Positions 1-6,651 of a DNA stretch of 11,638 nucleotides are shown piece after piece. Origin of the DNA: an uncultured Bacilli bacterium (GTDB lineage Bacteria > Bacillota_I > Bacilli_A > RF39 > UBA660). Position 1 is the stretch's first letter. Each line of letters opens with the position of its first letter. Under the pieces are notes generated by a model. The model did no database searches, was not told the origin of the DNA, and saw only the letters and a program-made list of their open reading frames with translations. Where the stretch lies: assembly GCA_944372725.1 (NCBI GenBank), contig CALWAA010000017.1, positions 1 to 11,638 of the forward strand, in the 5' to 3' direction. The translations under genes were made by a program, and so were the position numbers.

Positions 1-777
1 AATAAGATTTGGGCTAAAGATTTATTTGGAAGCGAAGACGAAGATAAATTATGGAATGTTTTATTTGATATTTGTTGAATTAGGGAAGATGACCCAACTT
101 TAGCTTGGAATCAAAAGCTTGCTAAACTTAAAAGACGGGCTGATTATTTAAATGAGCTTAAAATAGATTATTTAGTTTATCAAAATTCTCTTGGTACCAA
201 TGTGAGTATTGGTCTTCCTCGAGGATACTTATTTTGTAGTGCGGATGAGGATACTGGCAGGGGAAATATTGTTAATATGCCAACGGAAGAAGTATTTACT
301 TCACCTGATAGATTAAGGGTAAATGGGCGTGTTTATGCATCAAAACCACTTTTACATAATAGCAATATGATTGAAGATTTTTGGTTAGAATTTAAGGATG
401 GTAAGATTGTCGATTATGATGCTAAAAAGGGAAAAGAAATATTAAAAGGAATTATTGAAACGGATGAAGGGTCCCATTATCTTGGAGAAGTAGCTTTAGT
501 TGATTATACTAGTCCAATTTCTTTAACTAATATATTATTTAAAAATACTTTGTATGATGAAAATGCCAGCTGTCACTTAGCAATAGGGGAAGGATTCCCG
601 GAATGTATAGAGGGTGGATTTGATAAATCAAAGGAAGAATTATTGGCGTTGGGGCTTAATATGTCTCATGAACATGTTGATTTTTTTATTGGAACTAATG
701 ATTTAGAAATCAAAGCAGTATTGCAAAATGGGCGCGAAACCGTTATAATGAAAGACGGGAACTTTGTGGAGGTTTAA
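1..777 (+). pseudogene. M29-family aminopeptidase (PepS/AmpS type), 3' part, interrupted by an in-frame TGA
   Basis: The reading frame is open from base 1 and runs to TAA at 775-777 with a single TGA at 76-78. The translation before the TGA (WAKDLF, then LWNVLFDIC) and after it (EDDP..AW, NSLGTNVSIGLPRG) matches M29 metallo-aminopeptidases continuously, so this is one gene and not two, with no frameshift. The family removes N-terminal residues from peptides in the cytoplasm using a two-metal site. The expected ligands are present downstream: Glu in NMPTEEVFT, Glu in LGEVALV, His in ASCHLAIG, and the His and Asp of HVD. The residue seven after the ASCH histidine is Phe (GEGFPE) where the family commonly has Tyr. 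The TGA falls where homologues usually carry Arg (CR-V/I), as if from CGA or AGA. The gene starts before the window. The GTG at 202 lies inside the conserved domain and lacks an RBS, so it is not a credible separate start. Family assignment is confident; whether the gene is dead, read through or recoded is open. Confidence 0.85.
768..772 (+). promoter_or_regulatory. Ribosome binding site of tyrS
   Basis: A perfect GGAGG lies 7 bases before the tyrS ATG, inside the last codons of the upstream aminopeptidase gene. tyrS can therefore be translated independently of the interrupted upstream reading frame. Confidence 0.8.
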
Positions 778-779
778 TT

Positions 780-2006
780 ATGAATTTATATGAAGATTTA
801 AAATGGCGAGGACTTTTAAAAGATATTTCAAGTCCGAAAATAGAAGAATTATTAAATGGGGGTGGAGTTACCTTTTATATTGGTACAGACCCAACAGGGG
901 ATTCTTTACACATTGGACACTTTTCATCATTTTTAATTGCTAGCCGTCTAAAAAGGGCAGGACACAATCCAATATTACTTATTGGTGGAGCAACAGGACA
1001 AATAGGAGACCCTAAACCTACAGCCGAAAGAGCAATGATTACTAAGGAAGAAGTAGCTCACAATGTTGAAGCATTAACTAATCAAGTGAAGAAAATTTTT
1101 GGCTTTGAAATTGTCAATAACTGGGATTGGAGTAAAGATATTAATTTTATTGATTATCTAAGAGATTATGGTAAATATTTTAGTATTAATTATATGCTTG
1201 ATAAAGATATTATTAAAAGAAGACTGGATGCTGGTATTACTTATACAGAGTTTTCTTATATGATTATGCAATCTCTAGACTTTTTATGGTTATATGAAAA
1301 TAAGGGTTGTATTATGCAAGTGGCTGGACAAGACCAATGGGGAAATATTACCGCTGGTATTGATTTAATCCGTAAGAAAACAGGCAAAGAAGCTTATGGT
1401 TTTACGATGCCTTTAATTACTAAAAAAGATGGTACTAAATTTGGTAAAAGTGAGGGGAATGCTATATGGCTTGATATCAATAAGACTAGTAGCTATGAAA
1501 TGTATCAATTCTTTATTAATACCGAAGATGACATGGTTATTGATTATTTGAAGAAATTGACTTTCTTATCTAAAGAAGAAATTGAAGAAATTGAGAAGGT
1601 TCATAAGGAGAAACCAGAGCTTAGAATTGCTCATAAAAAATTAGCAGAAGAAGTTATTACTTTCTTACATGGACATGAAGAATATGAAAAAGCCCTTCGA
1701 ATTAGTGAATCATTATTTAGTGAGGCAGTAATGAATCTTACAAGTGATGAAGTTATCTCTGCTTTAAAGGGTGTTCCTAGTGTAGATGTAACACTTGATA
1801 GTAATATTGTTGACTTTTTAGTTGATAGTAAAATTGTAAGTAGTAAAAGAGAAGCTAGAGAATTTATTAGTGCGGGAGCAATCAGTATCAATAATAAGAA
1901 AATTACTGATTTAGATTATGTTGTAGATGATAAAGACACCATTGAAGGTAAAGTTTTAATTATTAAAAGAGGAAAGAAAAATTATTATTTAGGTATGGTA
2001 AAATAA
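780..2006 (+). CDS. tyrS: Tyrosine--tRNA ligase
   Basis: This class I aminoacyl-tRNA synthetase charges tRNA-Tyr with tyrosine in the cytoplasm, using ATP. The 408-residue length fits bacterial TyrRS (about 400-430). The HIGH motif is intact as HIGH at residues 44-47 after YIGTDPTGDSL, and the KMSKS loop is KFGKS at 220-224. The tyrosine pocket pattern Y160-xxx-Q164-xx-D167 and the GQDQWGN block (183-189) are present. The C-terminus (about 340-408) is an S4-like RNA-binding domain (SSKREAREFISAGAI). The start is supported by GGAGG 7 bases upstream. It begins 2 bases after the aminopeptidase stop, so the two are probably co-transcribed, and a terminator follows at once. No T-box leader is visible within the window, as expected if transcription starts upstream. 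Confidence 0.97.
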   Translation: MNLYEDLKWRGLLKDISSPKIEELLNGGGVTFYIGTDPTGDSLHIGHFSSFLIASRLKRAGHNPILLIGGATGQIGDPKPTAERAMITKEEVAHNVEALTNQVKKIFGFEIVNNWDWSKDINFIDYLRDYGKYFSINYMLDKDIIKRRLDAGITYTEFSYMIMQSLDFLWLYENKGCIMQVAGQDQWGNITAGIDLIRKKTGKEAYGFTMPLITKKDGTKFGKSEGNAIWLDINKTSSYEMYQFFINTEDDMVIDYLKKLTFLSKEEIEEIEKVHKEKPELRIAHKKLAEEVITFLHGHEEYEKALRISESLFSEAVMNLTSDEVISALKGVPSVDVTLDSNIVDFLVDSKIVSSKREAREFISAGAISINNKKITDLDYVVDDKDTIEGKVLIIKRGKKNYYLGMVK

Positions 2007-2008
2007 TT

Positions 2009-2041
2009 AGGAAACTAGGCTAATAACCTGGTCCTTTTTTT
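2009..2041 (+). terminator. Rho-independent terminator after tyrS
   Basis: The hairpin is AGGA-(AA bulge)-CTAGG, loop CTAATAA, CCTGG-TCCT, followed by a run of seven T. It starts 3 bases after the tyrS stop and ends the aminopeptidase-tyrS unit. Confidence 0.8.
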
Positions 2042-2050
2042 ATATTCACA

Positions 2051-2056
2051 TATAAT
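2051..2056 (+). promoter_or_regulatory. Probable -10 box of the 76-aa protein gene
   Basis: A perfect TATAAT lies 22 bases before the ATG at 2079 and just after the tyrS terminator. No good -35 is seen at 17 bases, as that position falls inside the terminator stem. The RBS downstream is the AG-rich stretch AGAAAGAGTGGG at 2062-2073. Confidence 0.45.
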
Positions 2057-2078
2057 AAGTTAGAAAGAGTGGGTTTTT

Positions 2079-2309
2079 ATGAATAATCAAATGTATCGTC
2101 CAAGACCACCTAGACCAAATGGAGGTCAAGACCGTTTTATTTTTCCATTTTTAACGGGAGCTTTGGTTGGAGGGGCTGCAATAGGGCTTACTAGACCTAG
2201 ACCAATTATCAATGCCGCACCATATCCACCAATGTATGGACCTAGACCACCTTATCCAATGCCATATTCTTATTATTCTTATGGTGGATATATTCCAGGT
2301 GGATATTAA
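2079..2309 (+). CDS. Small Pro/Tyr-rich protein with a hydrophobic Gly/Ala segment, function unknown
   Basis: This 76-residue protein is not assignable to a named family from sequence alone. Its N-terminus is basic and Pro/Arg-rich (RPRPPRPNGG). Residues about 20-37 form a short hydrophobic segment (FIFPFLTGALVGGAAIGL) that could sit in or on a membrane. The tail is rich in Pro, Tyr and Gly, with a repeated RPR/PRPP theme and the ending YSYYSYGGYIPGGY. This composition recalls small coat-like or surface-associated proteins of Bacilli, but that is only a resemblance. It is a monocistronic unit with its own TATAAT box, an AG-rich RBS and a UUCG-loop terminator, which supports it as a real, separately expressed gene. 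Confidence 0.75.
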   Translation: MNNQMYRPRPPRPNGGQDRFIFPFLTGALVGGAAIGLTRPRPIINAAPYPPMYGPRPPYPMPYSYYSYGGYIPGGY

Positions 2310-2332
2310 AGTGTACTTCGGTATGCTTTTTT
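2310..2332 (+). terminator. Rho-independent terminator with UUCG tetraloop
   Basis: The stem AGTGTAC / GTATGCT (seven pairs, two of them G-U) closes a TTCG loop and runs into six T. It begins directly after the stop codon of the 76-aa gene. Confidence 0.85.
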
Positions 2333-2404
2333 AAGTGTAAATAGCAATAACTGGTACTTGCAATTATAAAAAGATTGTGTTTAAATGGAATAGAGGTTAT
2401 GAAT

Positions 2405-3301
2405 ATGAAAAAAGTGTTAATTGTGATTGTAGTTTTATTATCATTGGGAGTAATTGCGTTTGGTATTTTTTATGCTTCCACTCATGATTTTAAGGTGGAT
2501 AAAAAAGAGAAAGAAACTGAAAATGTAGAGTTAAATAAAGATAGTATTGAGGTTGATAGTAAAGATTCAATTACTCTTGTTAATACAGAAGTAGTGGATG
2601 AGTCTTTTGTCCAAACTTATGATATTATGATTAATGGTAAAGAAAGAACCTTTGAAGTGGAATTTTTGTATCGCAATAATAAAGATACAAAAGAACAATC
2701 TTTAACAGGAGATTATAATAGGGCAACATTATATGCTTATTATGAGACTTATGAAGATGAGCCGACGGTATATGATGTAAATATGATAACTAGTAGTTTT
2801 AATGAAAATAATTTTTCATTTATTTCAGGACGTGATGGTGAGTCATATTTATTAATTCATACTAATATATATTCTGATTTAGCTGGAGAAGAAGACAAAC
2901 TATTTATTTTAAATGAAAATTTGGAATTTATAGATAATGATTTAGTTGATTATGCTGGGTCTAGTGAGACAAAAGGGATGACGATTATGTCTACTTATAC
3001 AGGTTATATTTTAGAGGGGGATGAATATCCTTGGTATACCGATAATTTTAATGCTTGTTCAACACCATCTAATTGTTATATTGATATTAAAATAGAAGAT
3101 AATAAAATTTATTATTTAGTACCAGTATTAAAAAAAGTTACTAGTGATGAGGAAGAGACAGATGATGAGACAACAGAGGAAGATGAAGTAACCGAATATG
3201 GTGAATTAGAAGAAAGAGTTTATACTATTCATGATGGTAATTTAGAATATGAAGTTATTAAAAGATATAAAATTGTTGGAGTTACAGGTCAAACAGCGTA
3301 A
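2405..3301 (+). CDS. Signal-anchored acidic extracellular protein, function unknown
   Basis: No family is recognised. The start is placed at ATG 2405 (MKKVLIVIV) because AGAGG at 2392-2396 lies 8 bases upstream; the ATG at 2399 would be too close to it. The product is 298 residues. Residues about 4-23 form one hydrophobic segment after a Lys-Lys start with no lipobox Cys and no clear signal-peptidase site, so it is probably an N-terminal anchor with the rest outside the cell. The outer part is rich in Asp, Glu, Tyr and Asn. It has only two Cys (218 and 224, in the pattern C-x5-C), which could form a disulphide. A very acidic stretch (about 247-272, many Glu/Asp/Thr) interrupts what look like beta strands (NKIYYLVPVLKKV and ERVYTIHDG). 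It is monocistronic, with a terminator on each side. Confidence 0.8.
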   Translation: MKKVLIVIVVLLSLGVIAFGIFYASTHDFKVDKKEKETENVELNKDSIEVDSKDSITLVNTEVVDESFVQTYDIMINGKERTFEVEFLYRNNKDTKEQSLTGDYNRATLYAYYETYEDEPTVYDVNMITSSFNENNFSFISGRDGESYLLIHTNIYSDLAGEEDKLFILNENLEFIDNDLVDYAGSSETKGMTIMSTYTGYILEGDEYPWYTDNFNACSTPSNCYIDIKIEDNKIYYLVPVLKKVTSDEEETDDETTEEDEVTEYGELEERVYTIHDGNLEYEVIKRYKIVGVTGQTA

Positions 3302-3309
3302 TATATGTA

Positions 3310-3334
3310 AAGTATACTTTAGGGTATGCTTTTT
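3310..3334 (+). terminator. Rho-independent terminator after the acidic membrane protein
   Basis: The stem AAGTATAC / GTATGCTT (one G-U pair) has loop TTTAGG and is followed by T residues. Its 3' arm and T-tract (GTATGCTTTTT) match the terminator at 2310-2332. Confidence 0.8.
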
Positions 3335-3349
3335 ATTTGTATTTTTTCG

Positions 3350-3363
3350 CGAATATTTGTTCT
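3350..3363 (+). promoter_or_regulatory. LexA-like SOS box upstream of dinD
   Basis: CGAATATTTGTTCT matches the Bacillus-type SOS box CGAACRNRYGTTYC at most positions; the core is GAAT-N4-GTTC against GAAC-N4-GTTC. It abuts and overlaps by one base the -35 position of the dinD promoter, where a bound repressor would block RNA polymerase. The lexA gene itself is not in the window. Confidence 0.5.
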
Positions 3364-3391
3364 TGTACTTTGGTATATTTTATTGTATAAT
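3363..3391 (+). promoter_or_regulatory. Promoter of the dinD-like gene
   Basis: A perfect TATAAT at 3386-3391 sits 17 bases after a weak -35 (TTGTAC, 3363-3368). The gene starts 25 bases further on, with the G-rich stretch GGTGGGG just before the ATG. Confidence 0.55.
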
Positions 3392-3416
3392 AGAAATATA
3401 GAAAGTTGGTGGGGTT

Positions 3417-4256
3417 ATGGAGATACAAAAGTATCAAGAAAAAATATTTGAAGATATTAAACATATTAATAAATTTGGAGAGGAATATTGGGAAGCAAGA
3501 GAGCTTATGAAAGTTTTGGGTTATCATCAATGGCGAAATTTCAGTCAAGTTATTGATAAAGCTAAAATTAGTTGTAGTTTGAGTAAAATGGATATTAAAA
3601 GCCATTTTGCTGACGTCAGCAAAATCGTAAAAGCTGGTGTTACTTCAAAAGAAGTGCAAGATTATCATTTAACGCGTTATGCTTGTTATTTAATTGTTCA
3701 AAATGGGGATTCTAGGAAAGAAGTAATTGCTCTTGGGCAAAGTTATTTTGCTGTACAAACAAGAAAAATGGAACTTACCGAGGAAGAATTTTCTAGTTTA
3801 GATGAAAATCAAAAAAGATTGTATACAAGAATGAATGTCAGAAATAAAAATTTATATTTGTTTGAAACTGCTAAAAATGCGGGTGTTAAAAATTATGGAA
3901 AGTTTAATAATTATGGCTATCAAGGTTTATATAATGGTGAGACAGCAAGAGATATTGCCAGAAGAAAAGGAATAAAAGAAACTGATGATATATTAGATTA
4001 TATGGGTAGTGAAGAATTAGGTGCTAATTTATTTCGAATTACGCAGACGGATGCTAAATTAAAAAGGGATAAAATTCATACAGAAAGTGATGCTTGTGAT
4101 ACTCATTATGCTGTTGGAAAGGCTATTAGAAATACTATTTGTGATTTAGGTGGTACAATGCCTGAGGAATTACCTATACCAGATGCTTCTATAGAGGAAT
4201 TAGAACAAGAGGAATTAAAGAAAATTCATGGTGGGTGTTATGTGTTATTAGTGTAA
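3417..4256 (+). CDS. dinD: DNA damage-inducible protein D (DinD/BRO-N type)
   Basis: The 279-residue product has the length of E. coli DinD (about 275) and its conserved blocks. These are an N-terminal BRO-N-like segment, EEYWEARELMKVLGYHQWRN (22-41), then DYHLTRYACYLIVQNGDSRK (82-101) with the following AVQTRK, and a long helical C-terminal half. In E. coli DinD is an SOS gene product that interferes with RecA-ssDNA filaments. The same role here is inferred from family membership only. A LexA-like box in the promoter supports damage control. The gene is monocistronic and has a terminator downstream. dinD homologues are patchily distributed in bacteria and phages, so acquisition by transfer is possible, but its base composition does not stand out from its neighbours. 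Confidence 0.88.
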   Translation: MEIQKYQEKIFEDIKHINKFGEEYWEARELMKVLGYHQWRNFSQVIDKAKISCSLSKMDIKSHFADVSKIVKAGVTSKEVQDYHLTRYACYLIVQNGDSRKEVIALGQSYFAVQTRKMELTEEEFSSLDENQKRLYTRMNVRNKNLYLFETAKNAGVKNYGKFNNYGYQGLYNGETARDIARRKGIKETDDILDYMGSEELGANLFRITQTDAKLKRDKIHTESDACDTHYAVGKAIRNTICDLGGTMPEELPIPDASIEELEQEELKKIHGGCYVLLV

Positions 4257-4261
4257 ATATA

Positions 4262-4294
4262 AAGCGGGTGCATTCTATACACTTGTCTTTTTTT
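4262..4294 (+). terminator. Rho-independent terminator after dinD
   Basis: AAG-CGGGTG pairs with CACTTG-(T bulge)-CTT across the loop CATTCTATA, with two G-U pairs, and runs into seven T. It starts a few bases after the dinD stop. Confidence 0.7.
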
Positions 4295-4304
4295 GTGATA
4301 AAAT
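4276..4304 (+). promoter_or_regulatory. Possible promoter of the cinA-like gene
   Basis: TATACA (4276-4281) and TAAAAT (4299-4304) are 17 bases apart, and GAGAGG at 4311-4316 serves as RBS for the ATG at 4326. The -35 lies within the dinD terminator loop, so the two elements overlap. Both hexamers are imperfect. Confidence 0.35.
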
Positions 4305-4325
4305 ATTTTAGAGAGGTCGATTTGG

Positions 4326-4781
4326 ATGTTAGAAGATATCGTTCATTATTTAATAAAAAATCATATTAGTATATCAACTATGGAATCTTGTACAGGTGGT
4401 TTACTTGCCAGTTTAATTACTGATATTCCTGATGCAAGTACTATTTTAAAGTTTAGTGCAGTTACTTATAGTACAGAGTATAAAATTAAAATGGGTGTTC
4501 CAAAAGAGGTTATTGATAACTATACTGTTTATAGTCAAGAGGTCTCTATAGAGATGGCTAAGGCAATTAGTAAGTTTACTGATAGTGATTTAGGAGTTGG
4601 TATCACAGGACGACTTGTTAGTAATTTAGAAGAAGAAAAAGGTGTTGATTTATGTATTTATGATAAAAGATATGATAAAGTTTATACTACTCATATTATG
4701 ATTACTAAATCTACACGTAGGGAGAATAAAATAGAAGTGATAGAAGCTTTTATAAATCTCTTTAATTCGACAATAAAATAA
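4326..4781 (+). CDS. Stand-alone CinA C-terminal domain / PncC-like nicotinamide-nucleotide amidase family
   Basis: The 151-residue protein is a single CinA C-terminal domain without the N-terminal MoaB-like domain of full CinA. The signature ESCTGGLLASLITDIPDAS (residues 20-38) with SAVTYSTEYKIKMGVP (44-59) is typical. PncC enzymes convert nicotinamide mononucleotide to nicotinate mononucleotide in NAD recycling. The second family motif, normally TGIAGP, is changed to GITGRLVSN (92-100) and lacks the AGP. Such variants exist in Firmicutes, and whether they are active amidases is not clear from sequence. The Arg-rich C-terminal block (TKSTRRENK, 127-135) is kept. RBS GAGAGG precedes the ATG by 9 bases. 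No terminator separates it from the Cse60-family gene downstream. Confidence 0.82.
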   Translation: MLEDIVHYLIKNHISISTMESCTGGLLASLITDIPDASTILKFSAVTYSTEYKIKMGVPKEVIDNYTVYSQEVSIEMAKAISKFTDSDLGVGITGRLVSNLEEEKGVDLCIYDKRYDKVYTTHIMITKSTRRENKIEVIEAFINLFNSTIK

Positions 4782-4790
4782 TATTATTTG

Positions 4791-4799
4791 TGCTATATT
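4791..4799 (+). promoter_or_regulatory. Possible extended -10 promoter before the Cse60-family gene
   Basis: TGCTATATT matches the TG-n-TATAAT form with one mismatch in the hexamer, 16 bases before the ATG at 4815. If used, the leader would be very short and start near the RBS GGTGAT (4806-4811). Read-through from the cinA-like gene is equally possible. Confidence 0.3.
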
Positions 4800-4814
4800 T
4801 AATATGGTGATAAT

Positions 4815-4988
4815 ATGAAAGTAAAAATATTTGATGAATCTCATGAAAAAGATTTAGAAGCACAAGTAAATCATTTTTTGAGTGAGATGAATGGAGAAGT
4901 CATTGATATTAAATTTAGTACAGCTATATCGATGTTTGGAGAAGACCAAATATATTGTTTTACAGCGATGATTATTTATACAAGTTAG
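4815..4988 (+). CDS. Cse60-family small protein
   Basis: This 57-residue reading frame has an ATG preceded by GGTGAT and ends in TAG. The translation starts MKVKIFDESHEKDLEAQVNH, continues with EVIDIKFSTAIS and ends DQIYCFTAMIIYTS. This is the layout of the Cse60 family: F-D-E-x-H at the start, D-I-K-F in the middle and an aromatic/hydrophobic DQIYCF-SAMIIY end. Cse60 was named as a sporulation-sigma-E-dependent gene in Bacillus, but homologues also occur more widely, so sporulation cannot be concluded. The stop codon overlaps the RBS of the flippase gene downstream, which suggests translational coupling. A single short alpha/beta domain is likely; the biochemical function is unknown. Confidence 0.85.
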   Translation: MKVKIFDESHEKDLEAQVNHFLSEMNGEVIDIKFSTAISMFGEDQIYCFTAMIIYTS

Positions 4989-5000
4989 GAAGTGTTTTTG

Positions 5001-6644
5001 ATGAAAAAAAATTCGTTTATAGAGGGAACCATTATTGCAACATTATGTATTGTGATTGTTAAAGTACTAGGAATGGTATATGTTATTCCTTTTTATGCAA
5101 TTGTTGAGTCGGCTGGGGCTGCATTATATGCTTATGCTTATAATATTTATGGACTTTTTTTAGAGGTAGCTACAGCAGGTATTCCGAATGCAGTAAGTAA
5201 AATTATAAACGAATATAATACTTTAGATAAACAAGAAGCAAAAATAAGAACATTTAAAATAGGAAAGAGGCTGCTTAGTGTTATTGCTATTATAGCTTTC
5301 CTTATTCTGTTTATTTTTGCACCGCAAATAGCTGGGCTTATTATTGGAGATTTAACTGGAGGAAATACGATAGAAGATGTTACTTTTGTTATTCGTTGTG
5401 TTTCTTTTGCTTTACTTGTTTTTCCGTTTTTAAGTGTTTCACGTGGTTTTTTCCAAGGACATAATATAATATCAGTATCTAGTGTATCGCAAGTAATTGA
5501 GCAATTAGCTAGAGTTCTGGTTATTATTTGTGGTAGTTATATTGCTCTTAAATGGTTGCATCTTGATTTAACAACAGCGGTAGGTGTAGCCGTATTTGGT
5601 GCTTTTATTGGTGGGTTATGTGCTTTATTTTATGTACGAAGTAAACTCAAACAAAATAAAAAAGCCCTTGCTTTAGATGAGACATTTCTAGTTAAAGATG
5701 AAGTAACAAATAAAGAAATTATTAAGAAAATTATTAAATATGCTATTCCAGTAGTGATTGTTAGTATTGCTTTTACGATTTATAATAATGTTGATATGAT
5801 TTTGGTTTTAAGAACAATGAATTATCTTGGTATGGATGCAGAGGAAGTAGAGTTTATTGCAACGGGAGTTTCTACTTGGGCACCAAAGATTAGTATTGTT
5901 ATTACAAGTGTTGTTCTTGGCTTGTCAGCTAGTTTAATTCCAAATATGGTCGAAGCTTTTACTTTAAAAAAATATGATGAATTAAATCATAAGTTTAATA
6001 AATCTTTACAAATTATTTTATTTATTAGTTTACCGATGTGTGTAGGAATTAGTTTACTTGCTTCAAGTGTTTGGACAGTATTTTATGGATATAATTCTTT
6101 GGGTACAAGTATTTTAACGGTTGCTATTTTTGCACCATTATTCTCTAATTTATATACTGTTTGTAATCATACATTACAAAGTATGAATAAGTTTAAATGG
6201 GTTTATATTAGCTCTATTACGGGTATTGTTTTAAATGCGTTACTTGATGTTCCATTTATGCTTTTATTTGACTTTATTGGAGTTCCAGCATACTATGGAG
6301 CAACACTGGCAACTGTTGTCGGTTTTGGAGTAACAGTCATAATTGCAATGATATATTTGAAACGGGAATTTCAATTTAAATATACCGATACAAAAAATGC
6401 ATTAGTAAAAATATTACTTCCTTTAATTGTTATGGTTGTGGTTGTTTTACTTATGAAGTTATTTATTCCTATTGATTATGATAGTCGTTTTGCTTGTGTT
6501 ATGTATATTGCGGTTATTGCTCTTGTTGGGTCATTCACTTACTTCATTATCTCTCACAAGATGGGATTAATGGATGATATTTTGGGTAAAAATTATTTGC
6601 AAAGATTAAAATCAAGATTTTTCAAACATAAAAAAGAGGTCTAA
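5001..6644 (+). CDS. MurJ/SpoVB-type lipid flippase (MATE-like, MviN family)
   Basis: This 547-residue integral membrane protein has about 14 hydrophobic segments. The N-terminus MKKNSFIEGTIIATLCIVIV-KVLGMVYVIPFY and the stretch EVATAGIPNAVSKIINEYN resemble the YtgP/SpoVB branch of the MVF family of Firmicutes. That branch flips lipid-linked cell wall precursors (lipid II) or related polyprenyl-linked glycans across the membrane. Family membership is clear; substrate is inferred. The start is placed at ATG 5001, because AGGAAG (4987-4992) lies 8 bases before it, while the GTG at 4992 overlaps that RBS. The RBS overlaps the Cse60-family stop, so the genes form an operon. The protein ends in a Lys-rich cytoplasmic tail (KSRFFKHKKEV), and its stop codon lies in a palindrome shared with the convergent gene. 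Confidence 0.88.
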   Translation: MKKNSFIEGTIIATLCIVIVKVLGMVYVIPFYAIVESAGAALYAYAYNIYGLFLEVATAGIPNAVSKIINEYNTLDKQEAKIRTFKIGKRLLSVIAIIAFLILFIFAPQIAGLIIGDLTGGNTIEDVTFVIRCVSFALLVFPFLSVSRGFFQGHNIISVSSVSQVIEQLARVLVIICGSYIALKWLHLDLTTAVGVAVFGAFIGGLCALFYVRSKLKQNKKALALDETFLVKDEVTNKEIIKKIIKYAIPVVIVSIAFTIYNNVDMILVLRTMNYLGMDAEEVEFIATGVSTWAPKISIVITSVVLGLSASLIPNMVEAFTLKKYDELNHKFNKSLQIILFISLPMCVGISLLASSVWTVFYGYNSLGTSILTVAIFAPLFSNLYTVCNHTLQSMNKFKWVYISSITGIVLNALLDVPFMLLFDFIGVPAYYGATLATVVGFGVTVIIAMIYLKREFQFKYTDTKNALVKILLPLIVMVVVVLLMKLFIPIDYDSRFACVMYIAVIALVGSFTYFIISHKMGLMDDILGKNYLQRLKSRFFKHKKEV

Positions 6645-6651
6645 TTAGACC
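6630..6651 (-). terminator. Minus-strand terminator embedded in the end of the flippase gene
   Basis: The perfect palindrome GGTCTAATTAGACC (6638-6651) folds on the minus strand as stem GGTCT / AGACC with loop AATT, followed by TC and six T. It carries both stop codons: TAA at 6642-6644 on plus and TAA read from 6647-6645 on minus. On the plus strand the sequence after the stem is not T-rich, so termination there would be weaker. Confidence 0.65.

Noticed and set aside
76..78. TGA read as Trp (Mycoplasma-type code) or selenocysteine
   Set aside because: All other Trp codons in this AT-rich window are TGG, the position is usually Arg, and no SECIS-like hairpin is apparent right after the codon.
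82..84. AGG reassigned to Met, as known in one clade of uncultivated Bacilli
   Set aside because: AGG in tyrS (LKRAGH) and trmB (LARAIKK) falls where family members usually have Arg or Lys, so the standard meaning fits.
202..777. Independent 191-aa gene starting at GTG 202
   Set aside because: The GTG is an internal Val codon of the M29 domain, has no RBS, and the frame upstream to base 1 also matches M29.
1631..1891. Minus-strand open frame inside tyrS
   Set aside because: It lies wholly within a confidently assigned gene and has a composition typical of an antisense shadow.
3333..3605. Minus-strand open frame over the start of dinD
   Set aside because: It overlaps the dinD promoter and conserved N-terminus and has no credible RBS; it is a shadow.
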